Below are positions 9,270 to 18,271 of a stretch of 64,000 nt of DNA, one piece after another (within the stretch, counting starts at the first letter, position 1; each line of letters starts with the position of its first letter). The DNA is taken from contig LNFF01000025.1 of assembly GCA_001464585.1 (NCBI GenBank), positions 62,001-126,000 of the forward strand, given 5' to 3'. The notes beneath the pieces are model-generated. The model saw nothing but the letters and a program-made list of their open reading frames with translations. It had not been told where the DNA came from and did no database searches. The stretch comes from Gammaproteobacteria bacterium Ga0077554. GTDB taxonomy: Bacteria; Pseudomonadota; Gammaproteobacteria; Ga0077554; Ga007554. The position numbers and the translations under genes are program-made.

Positions 9270-10369
9270 ATAATATTAAAACTTTGCGCGTCGAGCTTGG
9301 TGAGCGTCATTACCCGATTTATATTGGCAGTGGATTGCTGGGGCAGTCTGAGTTATTCACGCGGCACATTGCTGGAAAACAGGTGCTGGTGGTGACGAAT
9401 GACACGGTAGCGCCGCTGTATCTGGAAAAGACCCTGGCCACATTGCGCGGCGCGAGCGCGGTTCGGCGCTACGACACGGTAATTTTACCCGATGGCGAGC
9501 AGTACAAAACGCTGGAAGTTCTCAACCGCATTTTTGACAGCCTGCTCAGCAAGCAGTTTGACCGTAGCGTCACGCTGGTGGCGCTGGGCGGCGGGGTGAT
9601 CGGTGACATGACGGGCTTTGCCGCAGCGTGTTATCAGCGCGGCGTGGATTTTATTCAGATCCCTACCACACTGCTGGCACAAGTGGATTCATCCGTCGGC
9701 GGTAAAACCGGCGTCAATCATGCGCTGGGTAAAAATATGATAGGCGCGTTTCATCAGCCGCGTTGCGTGATTGCCGATATTGACACACTGAATACCTTGC
9801 CCGACCGGGAGCTGAGCGCGGGTCTCGCCGAGGTGATTAAATATGGCTTGATAGGCGACCCGGAATTTTTTGGCTGGCTGGAAGTTAATATACATAAGTT
9901 ACTGGCGCGCGACCCAGCGTCACTGATGGTTGCCGTGGAACGCTCGTGTTTTGATAAAGCCCAGGTAGTCATCGCCGACGAGCGTGAAAGTGGCGTGCGT
10001 GCCTTGCTCAATCTTGGCCACACGTTTGGCCATGCTATCGAAACCGGCATGGGCTACGGAGTGTGGCTGCATGGCGAAGCAGTGGCGACAGGCATGTGCA
10101 TGGCAGCGCGCATGTCGGCACGGCTGGGTAGGCTGAGTCATGCCGATGTGGCGCGCACCGAGGCTTTGATACAGCGTGCCAATCTGCCCATCCGCGCGCC
10201 AGCAGTATTAGACACAGCACGCTTTATTGATCTGATGGGCGTAGATAAAAAAGTCAAAGATGGCAGGATTCGCTTGGTGTTGCTCGAAGCCATCGGTAAG
10301 GCCATCGTCACAGATGATTTTGCGCCAGAGTTACTCGCGGCAGTCATCAACGAATGTCGTGAGCCTTGA
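9266..10369 (+). CDS. aroB: 3-dehydroquinate synthase
   Basis: This NAD- and metal-dependent enzyme converts DAHP to 3-dehydroquinate, the second step of the shikimate pathway. The 367 residues match the family. Signatures include [10 protein letters not shown], the nucleotide-binding [14 protein letters not shown], the [18 protein letters not shown] block, and the metal-binding [12 protein letters not shown] and WLHGEAV. The start ATG overlaps the aroK stop. The next gene, a dGTPase, follows after 17 bases and may share the transcript. Confidence 0.97.
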   Translation: MNNIKTLRVELGERHYPIYIGSGLLGQSELFTRHIAGKQVLVVTNDTVAPLYLEKTLATLRGASAVRRYDTVILPDGEQYKTLEVLNRIFDSLLSKQFDRSVTLVALGGGVIGDMTGFAAACYQRGVDFIQIPTTLLAQVDSSVGGKTGVNHALGKNMIGAFHQPRCVIADIDTLNTLPDRELSAGLAEVIKYGLIGDPEFFGWLEVNIHKLLARDPASLMVAVERSCFDKAQVVIADERESGVRALLNLGHTFGHAIETGMGYGVWLHGEAVATGMCMAARMSARLGRLSHADVARTEALIQRANLPIRAPAVLDTARFIDLMGVDKKVKDGRIRLVLLEAIGKAIVTDDFAPELLAAVINECREP

Positions 10370-10386
10370 TAAATAATGGCTAAATC

Positions 10387-11547
10387 ATGAACGCGCCACT
10401 GCATCTCGCACCTTACGCCGCCCATCCCGAAAAATCGCGTGGCCGCCGTTACGCGGAGGTGCCGCCCACTTACCGCAGCGAATACCAGCGCGACCGGGAT
10501 CGCATTGTGCATTCCGCTGCGTTTCGCCGCCTCGAATATAAAACCCAGGTGTTTGTTAATCACGAAGGCGATATGTTTCGCACGCGCCTGACGCACTCAA
10601 TTGAAGTGGCGCAAATCGGACGCTCCATTGCGCGTGTGCTAAGCCTCAATGAAGATCTTACCGAAGCGATTTCCCTGGCGCATGATTTAGGCCACACGCC
10701 TTTTGGACACGCCGGCCAGGATGCCTTGAATCAATGTATGAACGCCTTCGATGGTTTTGAACATAACCTGCAATCATTGCGCGTGGTCGATAAACTTGAA
10801 GAACGCTACGCGGAATTTCCCGGGCTGAATCTTACCTTTGAAACGCGCGAAGGCATATTGAAGCATTGTTCATTGCGCAAGGCGGCAGAGTTGGGCGATA
10901 TTGGCCAGCGTTTTATTAACAGGCAACAAGCCGGACTTGAAGCGCAGTTAGCCAATTTAGCCGATGAGATTGCCTATAATAATCACGATATTGATGATGG
11001 CCTGCGTGCCGGATTAATTGATATGCAGCAATTACAGAGTGTTTCATTATTTCGTGAACAATATGACATCGTGAAAACTGCCTATCCTGATTTGGCGGAG
11101 CGGCGTATCGTACATGAAGTTGTGCGGCGCATGATTAATCGTCAAGTGGTTGATCTTGTGGAGACCAGCCAGGCACAGCTTACAGGAGGGCAGCTTGCGG
11201 ACAGTGACGCAGCGCGCAGATTACCGCAACCTTTGATAGGCTTCAGCCCTGCGATGCATGCACAAAACCTTGAGTTAAAGCAATTCCTGCGTAAAAACCT
11301 CTATCAGCATTACCGGGTACGGCGCATGACATCCAAGGCCGCGCGGGTGATTAATGGATTGTTCGAGGCTTTTATGGGTGATCCACATTTGTTACCGCCA
11401 GAATCCTTACGTAATGTCCAGGCGTTTGAGCAGAGCAGGGGGGACGGGGGTCGGGCGCGCGCTGTGGCAGATTATATTGCGGGGATGACGGATCGGTTTG
11501 CCATTAAAGAATACGACCGGTTATTTAACCCATTTCAGTTGACTTGA
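10387..11547 (+). CDS. Deoxyguanosinetriphosphate triphosphohydrolase-like protein (HD domain)
   Basis: It is a predicted dNTP triphosphohydrolase that cleaves triphosphate from deoxynucleotides. The 386 residues carry the N-terminal [24 protein letters not shown] block and the HD-type metal site: H70 in [15 protein letters not shown] and H99-D100 in [13 protein letters not shown], with a later histidine/aspartate region at [14 protein letters not shown]. This is the shorter type-2 (Dgt-like) family, not the 500-residue E. coli Dgt. It lies directly after aroB and is followed by a hairpin facing the convergent ppk gene. Confidence 0.92.
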   Translation: MNAPLHLAPYAAHPEKSRGRRYAEVPPTYRSEYQRDRDRIVHSAAFRRLEYKTQVFVNHEGDMFRTRLTHSIEVAQIGRSIARVLSLNEDLTEAISLAHDLGHTPFGHAGQDALNQCMNAFDGFEHNLQSLRVVDKLEERYAEFPGLNLTFETREGILKHCSLRKAAELGDIGQRFINRQQAGLEAQLANLADEIAYNNHDIDDGLRAGLIDMQQLQSVSLFREQYDIVKTAYPDLAERRIVHEVVRRMINRQVVDLVETSQAQLTGGQLADSDAARRLPQPLIGFSPAMHAQNLELKQFLRKNLYQHYRVRRMTSKAARVINGLFEAFMGDPHLLPPESLRNVQAFEQSRGDGGRARAVADYIAGMTDRFAIKEYDRLFNPFQLT

Positions 11548-11552
11548 CCCTT

Positions 11553-11574
11553 CCTCTCCCGCTTGTGGGAGAGG
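11553..11574. terminator. Hairpin between convergent dGTPase and ppk genes
   Basis: An 8-bp perfect stem CCTCTCCC/GGGAGAGG with a 6-nt loop sits between two convergent genes. It lacks a clear T-tract on either strand, so it may be a weak bidirectional terminator or simply a small repeat. Confidence 0.4.
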
Positions 11575-11595
11575 GCGCTGCGGCCTTGCATAGGC

Positions 11596-13695
11596 CTACA
11601 CATTTTCCGCCAGCTTTTCCAGCAAAACCATTTGCACTGAATAAGGCTTGCGATTACCGGCAGTAGTGCGCTGATATTGGCCATCGCTCTGCAGAATCCA
11701 TGTCTGCGTATCATCTTGAAGATAGGCGGTCAATGTTTCCTGTATCAGGCGTTTGCGCAACATTTTTCCTTCGATAGGAAAAGCCACTTCCACGCGGCGG
11801 AAAAAATTACGGTCCATCCAGTCCGCGCTGGCGCAGTATACTTTAATGTCGCCGTTGTTATGAAAATAAAAAACGCGGCTGTGTTCAAGAAAGCGGCCTA
11901 CTATAGAGCGTACACTGATATTGTCGGAAACATCAGGGATGCCGGGGCGCAGGCAGCATACGCCGCGTATTACCAAATCAATTTTTACGCCCGCCTGTGA
12001 AGCGCGATATAAAGCGCGAATAATGTTTGGTTCGACCAGCGCATTCATTTTTGCCATGATATGCGCCGGGCGGCCATGCAGCGCGTGCCCGATTTCATGC
12101 TCAATCTGCTCAAGAAGATGTTTATGCAGCTTGAAGGGCGCCTGCAATAACTTGCGCAACGTGGTGAAGCGCCCCAGGCTGGTCAGTTGCAGGAACATCT
12201 TGTGCACGTCTTCGCCGATAATTTCATTGCCGGTGAGCAACCCTATATCGGTATATTGCCGTGCAGTACGCGCATGATAATTGCCCGTGCCCAGATGTAC
12301 ATAGTTACGCAGCCCGTCTTTTTCGCGCCGCACCACCAGAATCATTTTCGCGTGGGTTTTGTAGCCCACCACACCGTATACCACATGCGCACCTGCTTCC
12401 TGCAGCAGCGTCGCCATATTGATGTTGGTTTCTTCGTCGAAGCGCGCCAGCAATTCAATAACCACAGTTACTTCTTTACCAGCGTGCGCAGCCGCCAATA
12501 ACGCATCAACCAATACCGAATCACGGCCGGTACGATACAAAGTTTGTTTAATGGCTAATACATTCGGGTCAGCCGCTGCCTGGCGCACAAAATCAATTAC
12601 CGGCGCGAATGATTCAAAAGGGTGGTGCAACAGAATATCACCCTGGCGCAATGTGCGGAAAATATTCGTGCTGCGTTTTAGCCGTGTGGGTATACCGGGT
12701 GTGAACGCCGGGTATTTAAGATCGGGCCGGTCTACAGAGTCGGGAATGGTTATCAGGCGCGCCAGGTTCACTGGCCCCTGGACTTGATAGGCATCCTCCT
12801 GGCCCAAGTCAAATTGCTTGAGTAGATAGTCCACCATTTCAGGAGGGCAATTGTCTGCAACTTCAAGGCGCACTGCCTCCCCATAACGGCGTGAAGGCAA
12901 CTCGCCCTCTACCGCCTGTAACAGATTCTCGGTTTCTTCAACAAATAATTCACTATTACGCGTGATGCGGAATTGATAACAGCCGGTGACTTTCATGCCA
13001 GGGAAAAGATCATTGATATGGGCATGAATGATAGAGGTCAAAAACACAAAATCGTGGGTTCCTGTGGAGCATTCGGCGGACATTTTTATTAACCGCGGCA
13101 AAGCGCGCGGCGCTTGCAGGACAGCCACACCATTGCTGCGGCCGAAGGCGTCTTTGCCAGTAAGCGAAATAATAAAATTCAGGCTTTTGTTAAGCACTTT
13201 AGGGAAGGGGTGCGCAGGATCCAGCCCTAGCGGACTTAATACCGGCAACAATTCATTTTCAAAAAAATGTTTTACCCAGCGTTTCTGCTTTGCATTCCAA
13301 TGATTGCGGCGCACAAAATGAATGTCGTGTTCCGCCAATTTTGGAATCAGCACGTCATTAAGCATGCGGTATTGTTCGGCGAGCAGCGCGCGCACTTCAA
13401 TGCTGATCTGACGCAAGGTTTCTTGTGGGCTGAGATTGTCGGGGCCGACATAGGTTGCCGAATTGAGATTAGTCCACTCCTGGAGGCTGGCGACGCGCGT
13501 CTCAAAAAATTCATCAAGGTTATTGCTGAGGATGCACAGAAAACGCAACCGTTCCAACAAGGGGACAGCTTCGTCGCTGGCCTGTTCCAGCACGCGTCGA
13601 TTGAACTGCAGCAGGCTCAGCTCGCGGTTGATATAGAGCGCGGGCTGTTTTAGGTCGGCATCATTCATTATTATTGGCAAGCTTGATTGCGACAC
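11596..13695 (-). CDS. ppk: Polyphosphate kinase 1
   Basis: It reversibly polymerises the gamma-phosphate of ATP into inorganic polyphosphate at the inner membrane. The 699 residues match PPK1. The N-terminal block INRELSLLQFNRRVLEQA, the phosphohistidine loop GYKTHAKM (H448), HLGTGNYHARTA and the C-terminal IVGRFLEHSRVFYF region are all present. The frame can begin at GTG 13695 or at ATG 13668 (MNDADLKQP); neither has a clear ribosome site, so the start is uncertain by nine residues. The gene is transcribed alone, convergent with the dGTPase gene. Confidence 0.97.
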   Translation of the reverse strand: MSQSSLPIIMNDADLKQPALYINRELSLLQFNRRVLEQASDEAVPLLERLRFLCILSNNLDEFFETRVASLQEWTNLNSATYVGPDNLSPQETLRQISIEVRALLAEQYRMLNDVLIPKLAEHDIHFVRRNHWNAKQKRWVKHFFENELLPVLSPLGLDPAHPFPKVLNKSLNFIISLTGKDAFGRSNGVAVLQAPRALPRLIKMSAECSTGTHDFVFLTSIIHAHINDLFPGMKVTGCYQFRITRNSELFVEETENLLQAVEGELPSRRYGEAVRLEVADNCPPEMVDYLLKQFDLGQEDAYQVQGPVNLARLITIPDSVDRPDLKYPAFTPGIPTRLKRSTNIFRTLRQGDILLHHPFESFAPVIDFVRQAAADPNVLAIKQTLYRTGRDSVLVDALLAAAHAGKEVTVVIELLARFDEETNINMATLLQEAGAHVVYGVVGYKTHAKMILVVRREKDGLRNYVHLGTGNYHARTARQYTDIGLLTGNEIIGEDVHKMFLQLTSLGRFTTLRKLLQAPFKLHKHLLEQIEHEIGHALHGRPAHIMAKMNALVEPNIIRALYRASQAGVKIDLVIRGVCCLRPGIPDVSDNISVRSIVGRFLEHSRVFYFHNNGDIKVYCASADWMDRNFFRRVEVAFPIEGKMLRKRLIQETLTAYLQDDTQTWILQSDGQYQRTTAGNRKPYSVQMVLLEKLAENV

Positions 13696-13746
13696 AAATA
13701 AGGAAATGATACCAAAGGAATGTTACGAAAATATTATGACCAGGAT

Positions 13747-14544
13747 TCAAAAAAATGTGCCATCTAATGGTGAAGATGCGTTAGCGTAAAGTTTACGCGG
13801 TATGCGGCCGGCAAGATACGCCTCACGGCCTGCTTCGATGGCTTTTCCCATGGCAGAAGCCATCAGTACTGGATTTTTGGCGCAGGCAATTGCAGTGTTC
13901 ATCAGCACGCCGTCACAGCCCAGCTCCATCGCCACAGCGGCGTCAGAGGCGGTGCCCACGCCTGCATCCACCAAGATCGGCACCTTGGCGTTTTCAACAA
14001 TAATGCGGATATTGTAAGGGTTGCGTATCCCCAGACCCGAGCCGATCGGCGCGGCGAGTGGCATCACCGCCACGCAGCCCATTTCTTCGAGGCGCTTGGC
14101 GGCGATGGGGTCATCGTTGGTATACACCATGACTTTGAAGCCATCTTTAATCAAAATCTCAGCGGCCTTGAAGGTGGCGCTGATGTCCGGAAACAGCGTC
14201 TTGGGATCACCGAGCACTTCCAGCTTTACCAGGTCATGGCCGTCCAGGAGTTCACGCGCCAGGTGGCAGGTGCGTACAGCATCGTCGGCGGTATAGCAGC
14301 CAGCGGTGTTGGGCAGCAAGGTATATTTGTCCAGCGGCAACACATCCAGCAGGTTCGGCTCGCCGGGCGTCTGGCCAATATTGGTGCGGCGTACCGCAAC
14401 CGTAACAATCTGCGCGCCGCTGGCTTCAGTTGCCAGACGCGTTTCTTCAAGATCGCGGTATTTGCCCGTGCCCACCAGCAGGCGAGAATGATAGGTGACT
14501 CCGGCGATAATCAGCGGGTCGTTACTAAGAGGCGTGTGCGGCAT
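13747..14544 (-). CDS. thiG: Thiazole synthase
   Basis: It forms the thiazole phosphate of thiamine from deoxyxylulose phosphate, dehydroglycine and the sulfur carried on ThiS. The 265 residues hold the Schiff-base lysine K107 in LVKLEVLGD, the [10 protein letters not shown] block, and the phosphate-binding [13 protein letters not shown] and [11 protein letters not shown] motifs. A CAGGA ribosome site precedes ATG 14544. It follows thiS by 57 bases and is probably co-transcribed with it. Confidence 0.97.
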   Translation of the reverse strand: MPHTPLSNDPLIIAGVTYHSRLLVGTGKYRDLEETRLATEASGAQIVTVAVRRTNIGQTPGEPNLLDVLPLDKYTLLPNTAGCYTADDAVRTCHLARELLDGHDLVKLEVLGDPKTLFPDISATFKAAEILIKDGFKVMVYTNDDPIAAKRLEEMGCVAVMPLAAPIGSGLGIRNPYNIRIIVENAKVPILVDAGVGTASDAAVAMELGCDGVLMNTAIACAKNPVLMASAMGKAIEAGREAYLAGRIPRKLYANASSPLDGTFF

Positions 14545-14601
14545 GAGTATAGTCCTGAAAAATGGGGGGTTAATATGTAAGGGGCGAGGTGCAACTCGCG
14601 G

Positions 14602-14802
14602 CTAACCGCCACCGATGGCGTGCACAATCTCCACCCGGTCGCCGGGTTGCAAAAGGTGCGCGCCATGCTGGCTGCGCGGCACAATGCCAAGGTTAACTTC
14701 CACGGCGATGCGCTTGTCCATCAGCGCCATGTCTTCAATCAAGTCTGCGATACTAAAACCATCACGCACTTGGCGCGATGCGCCATTAACTAAAATTTCC
14801 AT
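14602..14802 (-). CDS. thiS: Thiamine biosynthesis sulfur carrier protein
   Basis: This small ubiquitin-fold protein has a C-terminal Gly-Gly (IVHAIGGG) that is adenylated and thiocarboxylated to deliver sulfur to ThiG. The 66 residues are typical, with MEILVNGASRQV at the N-terminus and LQPGDRVEIVHAIGGG at the end. The start ATG 14802 is only four bases from the end of a 165-bp MITE-like element, and no ribosome site is visible upstream because that sequence is the element's terminal repeat. Expression may depend on a promoter in, or beyond, the element. Confidence 0.93.
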   Translation of the reverse strand: MEILVNGASRQVRDGFSIADLIEDMALMDKRIAVEVNLGIVPRSQHGAHLLQPGDRVEIVHAIGGG

Positions 14803-14806
14803 ACAC

Positions 14807-14971
14807 TAGTACCGTGAATCATAAATATCGGAACATAAAACGGCGTCTTTTTCCGCCATGCATCGTTGCAACCCCTTGCCGCACAATGAGTGCGGCGGCG
14901 GGTCTGCGCCTGGCCTGGCGAAAAAATCCATCCGTTTTATCCTATTCCGATATTTATGATTCACGGTACTA
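14807..14971. mobile_element. MITE-like element with 26-bp perfect terminal inverted repeats
   Basis: A 165-bp element with identical inverted ends (14807-14832 and 14946-14971) starts and ends in TA, consistent with TA target duplication as in IS630/mariner-type elements. Nearby internal positions also pair partly (ATAAAACGG with CCGTTTTAT). It encodes nothing credible. It lies between tRNA-Gly and thiS, almost touching the thiS start codon. Confidence 0.85.
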
Positions 14972-15053
14972 TCCAGAAAAACGAATTGCAAAAAACATTG
15001 ACTCCATCATTGACGGGGGCCGCGAAACGCGCAAAAATGCCAGATTGCTGAAC

Positions 15054-15127
15054 GCGGGTGTAGTTCAATGGTAGAACTTCAGCTTCCCAAGCTGATAGCG
15101 TGGGTTCGATTCCCATCACCCGCTCCA
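15054..15127 (+). tRNA. tRNA-Gly(CCC)
   Basis: A cloverleaf folds with acceptor GCGGGTG/CACCCGC, anticodon stem TCAGC/GCTGA with loop TTCCCAA (anticodon CCC), T-arm GTGGGTTCGATTCCCAT and encoded CCA. Length is 74 nt. The antisense frame over it gives the well-known spurious peptide containing GIEPTLSAWEAEVLPLNYTR. Confidence 0.96.
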
Positions 15128-15147
15128 TTTTGAGCAGGCTCCGGGAT

Positions 15148-15255
15148 TTAATCTGTCGGGCCAATGACTCCCAACGCATACAGCCCGGTGACCACCATGC
15201 CGGTGAAGGTCAGTAACAGCACAGCTAAAAGAAAAACAGCAAATACGCCACGCAT
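15148..15255 (-). CDS. Small single-pass membrane protein, 35 residues
   Basis: A short frame from ATG 15255 to TAA 15148 encodes a 35-residue peptide beginning MRGVFAVFLLAVLLLTFTG and ending in LGVIGPTD. It has one strongly hydrophobic segment (about residues 4-27), short polar ends and a net positive N-terminus. A perfect GGAGG ribosome site lies seven bases before the ATG. It follows the zinc-ribbon membrane protein gene by 34 bases on the same strand. No function is known to me; it could be a small subunit or regulator of its neighbour. Confidence 0.6.
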   Translation of the reverse strand: MRGVFAVFLLAVLLLTFTGMVVTGLYALGVIGPTD

Positions 15256-15289
15256 GGCACGCCTCCAATAAATAAAGTTTGAATAGAGT

Positions 15290-15670
15290 CTATTTTACAT
15301 CTATGTGTACTGGCGCGCTGCATTTCGGGCAGTATTTCCACATCGGCAAGTGATCCGCCGTTTGCAGGGCAAGTTTGATGTCCTGCTTGCACGTGGGGCA
15401 CACCCCAGTTACATGGTTGGCGGCTACACTGGTTTTATAGCGTTTATACGCCACCACGGGTCCGGCGATCAAGAACGCGGGTATCAGCACAAGATGTATA
15501 GGAGGGACAGGTATCAATAACACCGCCAGCCCCCACAATCCCCCCAGCGCTTTGATGGCCCTGACGCGGCGGTCGTGCGGGGTATAATGGGTCTCGAAAA
15601 ATACCCCATCGCAGGCAGTAACGCCATCATTGACTTTGATCCGTACGTCTTGTTCTTCAATGGTCGCCAT
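15290..15670 (-). CDS. Membrane protein with C-terminal zinc ribbon, unknown function
   Basis: I do not recognise this 126-residue protein. I prefer ATG 15670 (MATIEEQDVRIKV) over TTG 15688. A hydrophilic N-terminal part (about 1-45) is followed by two hydrophobic segments (about 46-80, containing GGLWGLAVLLIPVPPIHLVL and IPAFLIAGPVVAY). A cytoplasmic tail with paired CPTC and CPKC knuckles, about 20 residues apart, looks like a zinc ribbon. It precedes a 35-residue membrane peptide gene and is divergent from mutY. Confidence 0.65.
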   Translation of the reverse strand: MATIEEQDVRIKVNDGVTACDGVFFETHYTPHDRRVRAIKALGGLWGLAVLLIPVPPIHLVLIPAFLIAGPVVAYKRYKTSVAANHVTGVCPTCKQDIKLALQTADHLPMWKYCPKCSAPVHIDVK

Positions 15671-15769
15671 TACACTATCGTTATACAATAAACCAGAACA
15701 TTAGCATACCATATGAGTTTATTACTAGGCTTATCACTATTATGGTGCGCTCGTTGAGGATGATCATTA

Positions 15770-16819
15770 ATGTCCATTGCGCAGTTTAGCGATCAGGTTC
15801 TGGAATGGTTTGATGACCACGGCCGCACCACACTGCCATGGCAGCGCGAGCCTACACCCTATCGTGTGTGGGTGTCTGAAGTAATGTTACAGCAAACCCA
15901 GGTTGTAACAGTTATTCCATATTTTCAAAGGTTTATGGAGCATTTTCCGGCCGTTTTCACGCTTGCGGCGGCGCCTCTGGACGAGGTGCTGCACCTGTGG
16001 ACGGGGCTGGGCTACTATGCCCGCGCGCGTAATCTGCACCGTGCCGCCGGGGTGATTATGGCGCAGCACGGCGGCGAGTTTCCGCAGCACATTGACGCAG
16101 TGCAGGCCTTGCCGGGGATTGGGCGATCCACGGCTGCTGCGATTCTTGCCCTGTCGACCGGTCAGCGCCACGCGATTCTCGATGGCAACGTCAAGCGCGT
16201 GCTGGCGCGTTTTCATGCCGTGGACGGCTGGCCGGGGCAGGCCGTTGTCGAGCAAACCCTGTGGGGCTGGGCCGAACAGCACACCGCCACCGTGCCGGAG
16301 CAACGTGTAGCGCATTACACCCAGGCGATGATGGATCTGGGTGCGACGTTATGCACGCGCGCCAATCCGGCATGTGCGCGCTGTCCGCTACAAGCTGATT
16401 GCGCCGCCCATCAGCAGAATCGCGTCGGCGATTTCCCCACCCCCAAGCCGCGCAAAACCCTGCCAGTGCGCGCGACTACACTACTGATGCTGCACGACGC
16501 CAATCACCATGTGCTGCTAATCCAGCGCCCGCCCACTGGCATCTGGGGCGGACTATGGAGTTTTCCCGAATGCCCGACCGGGTGGGACATTCAAGACTGG
16601 TGCGAGCAAAAAATGCGTTGCCGCATCGACAGCGTGGAAGCCTGGCCCGTGCTGCGCCACACCTTCAGCCATTTTCACCTCGACATCACCCCGGTGCGCG
16701 CCCGTGTGCAACACACCAGCGGCGTCATGGATGCAGGTGCCAGCGTCTGGTACAATCCCGCATCACCCCAGGCGCTAGGATTAGCGGCGCCCGTTCAGCG
16801 GCTGTTAGAGAGGCTCTGA
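15770..16819 (+). CDS. mutY: A/G-specific adenine DNA glycosylase
   Basis: It removes adenine mispaired with 8-oxoguanine or guanine, starting base-excision repair. The 349 residues show the catalytic glutamate E37 ([11 protein letters not shown]), the helix-hairpin-helix [12 protein letters not shown], catalytic aspartate D138 ([13 protein letters not shown]) and a 4Fe-4S cluster CX6CX2CX5C (C195, C202, C205, C211). The C-terminal part (about 225-349) is the NUDIX-like 8-oxoG recognition domain. yggX follows, as in many gammaproteobacteria. Confidence 0.97.
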   Translation: MSIAQFSDQVLEWFDDHGRTTLPWQREPTPYRVWVSEVMLQQTQVVTVIPYFQRFMEHFPAVFTLAAAPLDEVLHLWTGLGYYARARNLHRAAGVIMAQHGGEFPQHIDAVQALPGIGRSTAAAILALSTGQRHAILDGNVKRVLARFHAVDGWPGQAVVEQTLWGWAEQHTATVPEQRVAHYTQAMMDLGATLCTRANPACARCPLQADCAAHQQNRVGDFPTPKPRKTLPVRATTLLMLHDANHHVLLIQRPPTGIWGGLWSFPECPTGWDIQDWCEQKMRCRIDSVEAWPVLRHTFSHFHLDITPVRARVQHTSGVMDAGASVWYNPASPQALGLAAPVQRLLERL

Positions 16820-16904
16820 AATATGCGTCATTAAATTAACTGTCATTTCGACAGCAGGTTTTGCATCAGAGATTCCTGACTACACACACCGGAGAACACA
16901 CCAC

Positions 16905-17180
16905 ATGGCACGCATGATTCACTGCATCAAACTCAACAAAGAAGCCGAAGCCCTCGACCTGCCGCCGTATCCCGGCGTGCTGGGCAAAAAGATTTATGAA
17001 ACCGTCTCCAAAGAAGCCTGGCAAATGTGGATCAAACACCAGACCATGCTGATTAACGAAAACCGCCTGGCACTTGCCGATCCCAAAGCCCGGCAGTTTT
17101 TGCAGGCCGAACTCGAAAAATACTTTTTTGGCGAAGGCTCGGACGTGCCATCGGGGTATGTGGCGCCGAAGGGTAGTTAG
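16905..17180 (+). CDS. yggX: Probable Fe(2+)-trafficking protein / oxidative damage protection protein
   Basis: This small cytoplasmic protein is implicated in protecting iron-sulfur clusters and iron trafficking; its partner MutY is itself an Fe-S enzyme. The 91 residues match the family throughout: [46 protein letters not shown] and a C-terminal [23 protein letters not shown] site lies upstream of the ATG. The last 10 codons and the bases after them reappear in degenerate form at 18228-18259. Confidence 0.96.
   Translation: MARMIHCIKLNKEAEALDLPPYPGVLGKKIYETVSKEAWQMWIKHQTMLINENRLALADPKARQFLQAELEKYFFGEGSDVPSGYVAPKGS
17145..17174 (+). repeat. Direct repeat copy 1 (3' end of yggX)
   Basis: Thirty bases at the end of yggX match 18228-18257 at 28 of 30 positions. 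Weaker similarity continues to an ATCTCA followed by an ATG in both places (17182 and 18268 onwards). The two copies bracket the 17187-17900 gene, REP palindromes and a transposase remnant. Confidence 0.8.
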
Positions 17181-17186
17181 ATCTCA

Positions 17187-17900
17187 ATGGATGAATCAGA
17201 GCGGCTCGTAGAGAAGTACCTCTTGGCTCTCGGCCGGGGTGCTGTGGTTTTCGAGCCAGACGGCAATATTCCACCGGACTTCTCCTTGGACGGCAGCATT
17301 GGTGTTGAGGTGCGTCGTCTCAATGAGAACTACGAACGACCTGATGGTTCGGCGGAAGGGCTCGAAGAATTGGCCATTCCATTGTTGCAGCGCTTGCAGC
17401 AAGCTCTACCTATGCTGGGCTCATCTATCGATGGTGAGAGTTGGTTCGTCTGCATAGACTTCCGGCGCCCAATCGGCCAGTGGAAGCCGCTTCAAGCCAA
17501 GATTGAACAGGCCCTTCTCTCTTTCATGCGTAGTACGTCCCGAACTGCCACAACTATCAAAATCGCCCAAAACTTCGAGCTGGATCTGCTTCGTGCGGGG
17601 AAAGACCAAGGAAGCTTTTTTCTCCTCGGTGCAAGTAGCGACGAGGATTCAGGCGGGTGGGTCATGTGTGAGATGGAGAAGAATCTTCGACTTTGTCTTT
17701 CGGTGAAGGAGCGCAAGATTGCACCGTACCGAGACAAGTATCCAGAGTGGTGGCTTGTTCTTACAGATCACATTAACTACGGCATGGACGTGGAGGATCT
17801 CGAAGTGTTCAGGGTCGAAGTAATGCCAAGTATTCAGCACGCCTTTGACAAGATCATCTTGATTGATCCGCGAGACCACAGCCGTGTGTTTGAGGTCTGA
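17187..17900 (+). CDS. Hypothetical protein with PD-(D/E)XK-like motif
   Basis: I do not recognise this 237-residue soluble protein. Near the N-terminus PPDFSLDGSIGVEVRRLN places Pro30-Asp31 ten residues before Glu41-Val-Arg43, the spacing of a PD-(D/E)XK nuclease core with the lysine changed to arginine; this is inference from a short motif. The rest is mixed, with no membrane segment, and ends in DKIILIDPRDHSRVFEV. It starts six bases after yggX, without a clear ribosome site. It lies between direct repeats together with a RAYT remnant, so it is likely acquired. It could be a defence or repair nuclease. Confidence 0.5.
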   Translation: MDESERLVEKYLLALGRGAVVFEPDGNIPPDFSLDGSIGVEVRRLNENYERPDGSAEGLEELAIPLLQRLQQALPMLGSSIDGESWFVCIDFRRPIGQWKPLQAKIEQALLSFMRSTSRTATTIKIAQNFELDLLRAGKDQGSFFLLGASSDEDSGGWVMCEMEKNLRLCLSVKERKIAPYRDKYPEWWLVLTDHINYGMDVEDLEVFRVEVMPSIQHAFDKIILIDPRDHSRVFEV

Positions 17901-17919
17901 TCTCCTTCGAAATCGCTCC

Positions 17920-17950
17920 GTAGGTCGGGTTAGCGTAGCGTAACCCGACA
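17920..17950 (+). repeat. REP palindrome, left copy
   Basis: The palindrome GTCGGGTTAGCGTAGCGTAA followed by CCCGACA is a repetitive extragenic palindrome. A matching copy in the opposite orientation lies at 18193-18222, and a REP-associated transposase remnant lies between them. Confidence 0.75.
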
Positions 17951-17957
17951 AACAGCC

Positions 17958-18146
17958 TGGGAACACATGCTGCGGGATGAAGCGGATTTTTCCCGGCACG
18001 TTGATTACATTCATTTCAATCCGGTGAAGCATGGGTTGGTTTCATCCGCAATGGAATGGCCATATTCCAGCCTTCATCGGTATGTGGAGGCGGGCGTGTA
18101 TCCAGCGGATTGGGGGTGCGATGAATTTGGATGGGGTGGGGCATGA
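17958..18146 (+). pseudogene. C-terminal remnant of a REP-associated tyrosine transposase (RAYT)
   Basis: One frame reads WEHMLRDEADFSRHVDYIHF then NPVKHGLV, WPYSSLHRYV and GVYPADWG before TGA at 18144. These are conserved C-terminal blocks of Y1 (TnpA-REP) transposases. The catalytic HUH motif and tyrosine lie in the missing N-terminal two-thirds, so the gene is dead. It is flanked by inverted REP palindromes, the sequences such transposases recognise. Confidence 0.85.
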
Positions 18147-18192
18147 GTGATGGGGTTGGATTGTTTGATTGTGGTTGGCATGTCGGGAAATC

Positions 18193-18222
18193 GTCGGGTT
18201 ACGCTACGCTAACCCCACCTAC
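18193..18222 (-). repeat. REP palindrome, right copy (inverted)
   Basis: GTCGGGTTACGCTACGCTAA followed by CCCCACCTAC is the inverted counterpart of the REP at 17920-17950. Together the two bracket the RAYT remnant. Confidence 0.75.
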
Positions 18223-18227
18223 GGACT

Positions 18228-18257
18228 GTGCCGTCGGGGTACGTGGCGCCGAAGGGT
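18228..18257 (+). repeat. Direct repeat copy 2 (yggX 3'-end-like)
   Basis: This degenerate copy of yggX codons for [10 protein letters not shown] has two mismatches to 17145-17174. It leads straight into the L,D-transpeptidase start. It suggests that the 1.05 kb between the copies arrived by duplication or recombination. Confidence 0.8.
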
Positions 18258-18271
18258 TAATTCGAAATCTC

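Noticed and set aside
14961-15179. Minus-strand open reading frame over tRNA-Gly
   Set aside because: It is the antisense translation of the tRNA, a well-known artefact peptide with GIEPTLSAWEAEVLPLNYTR.
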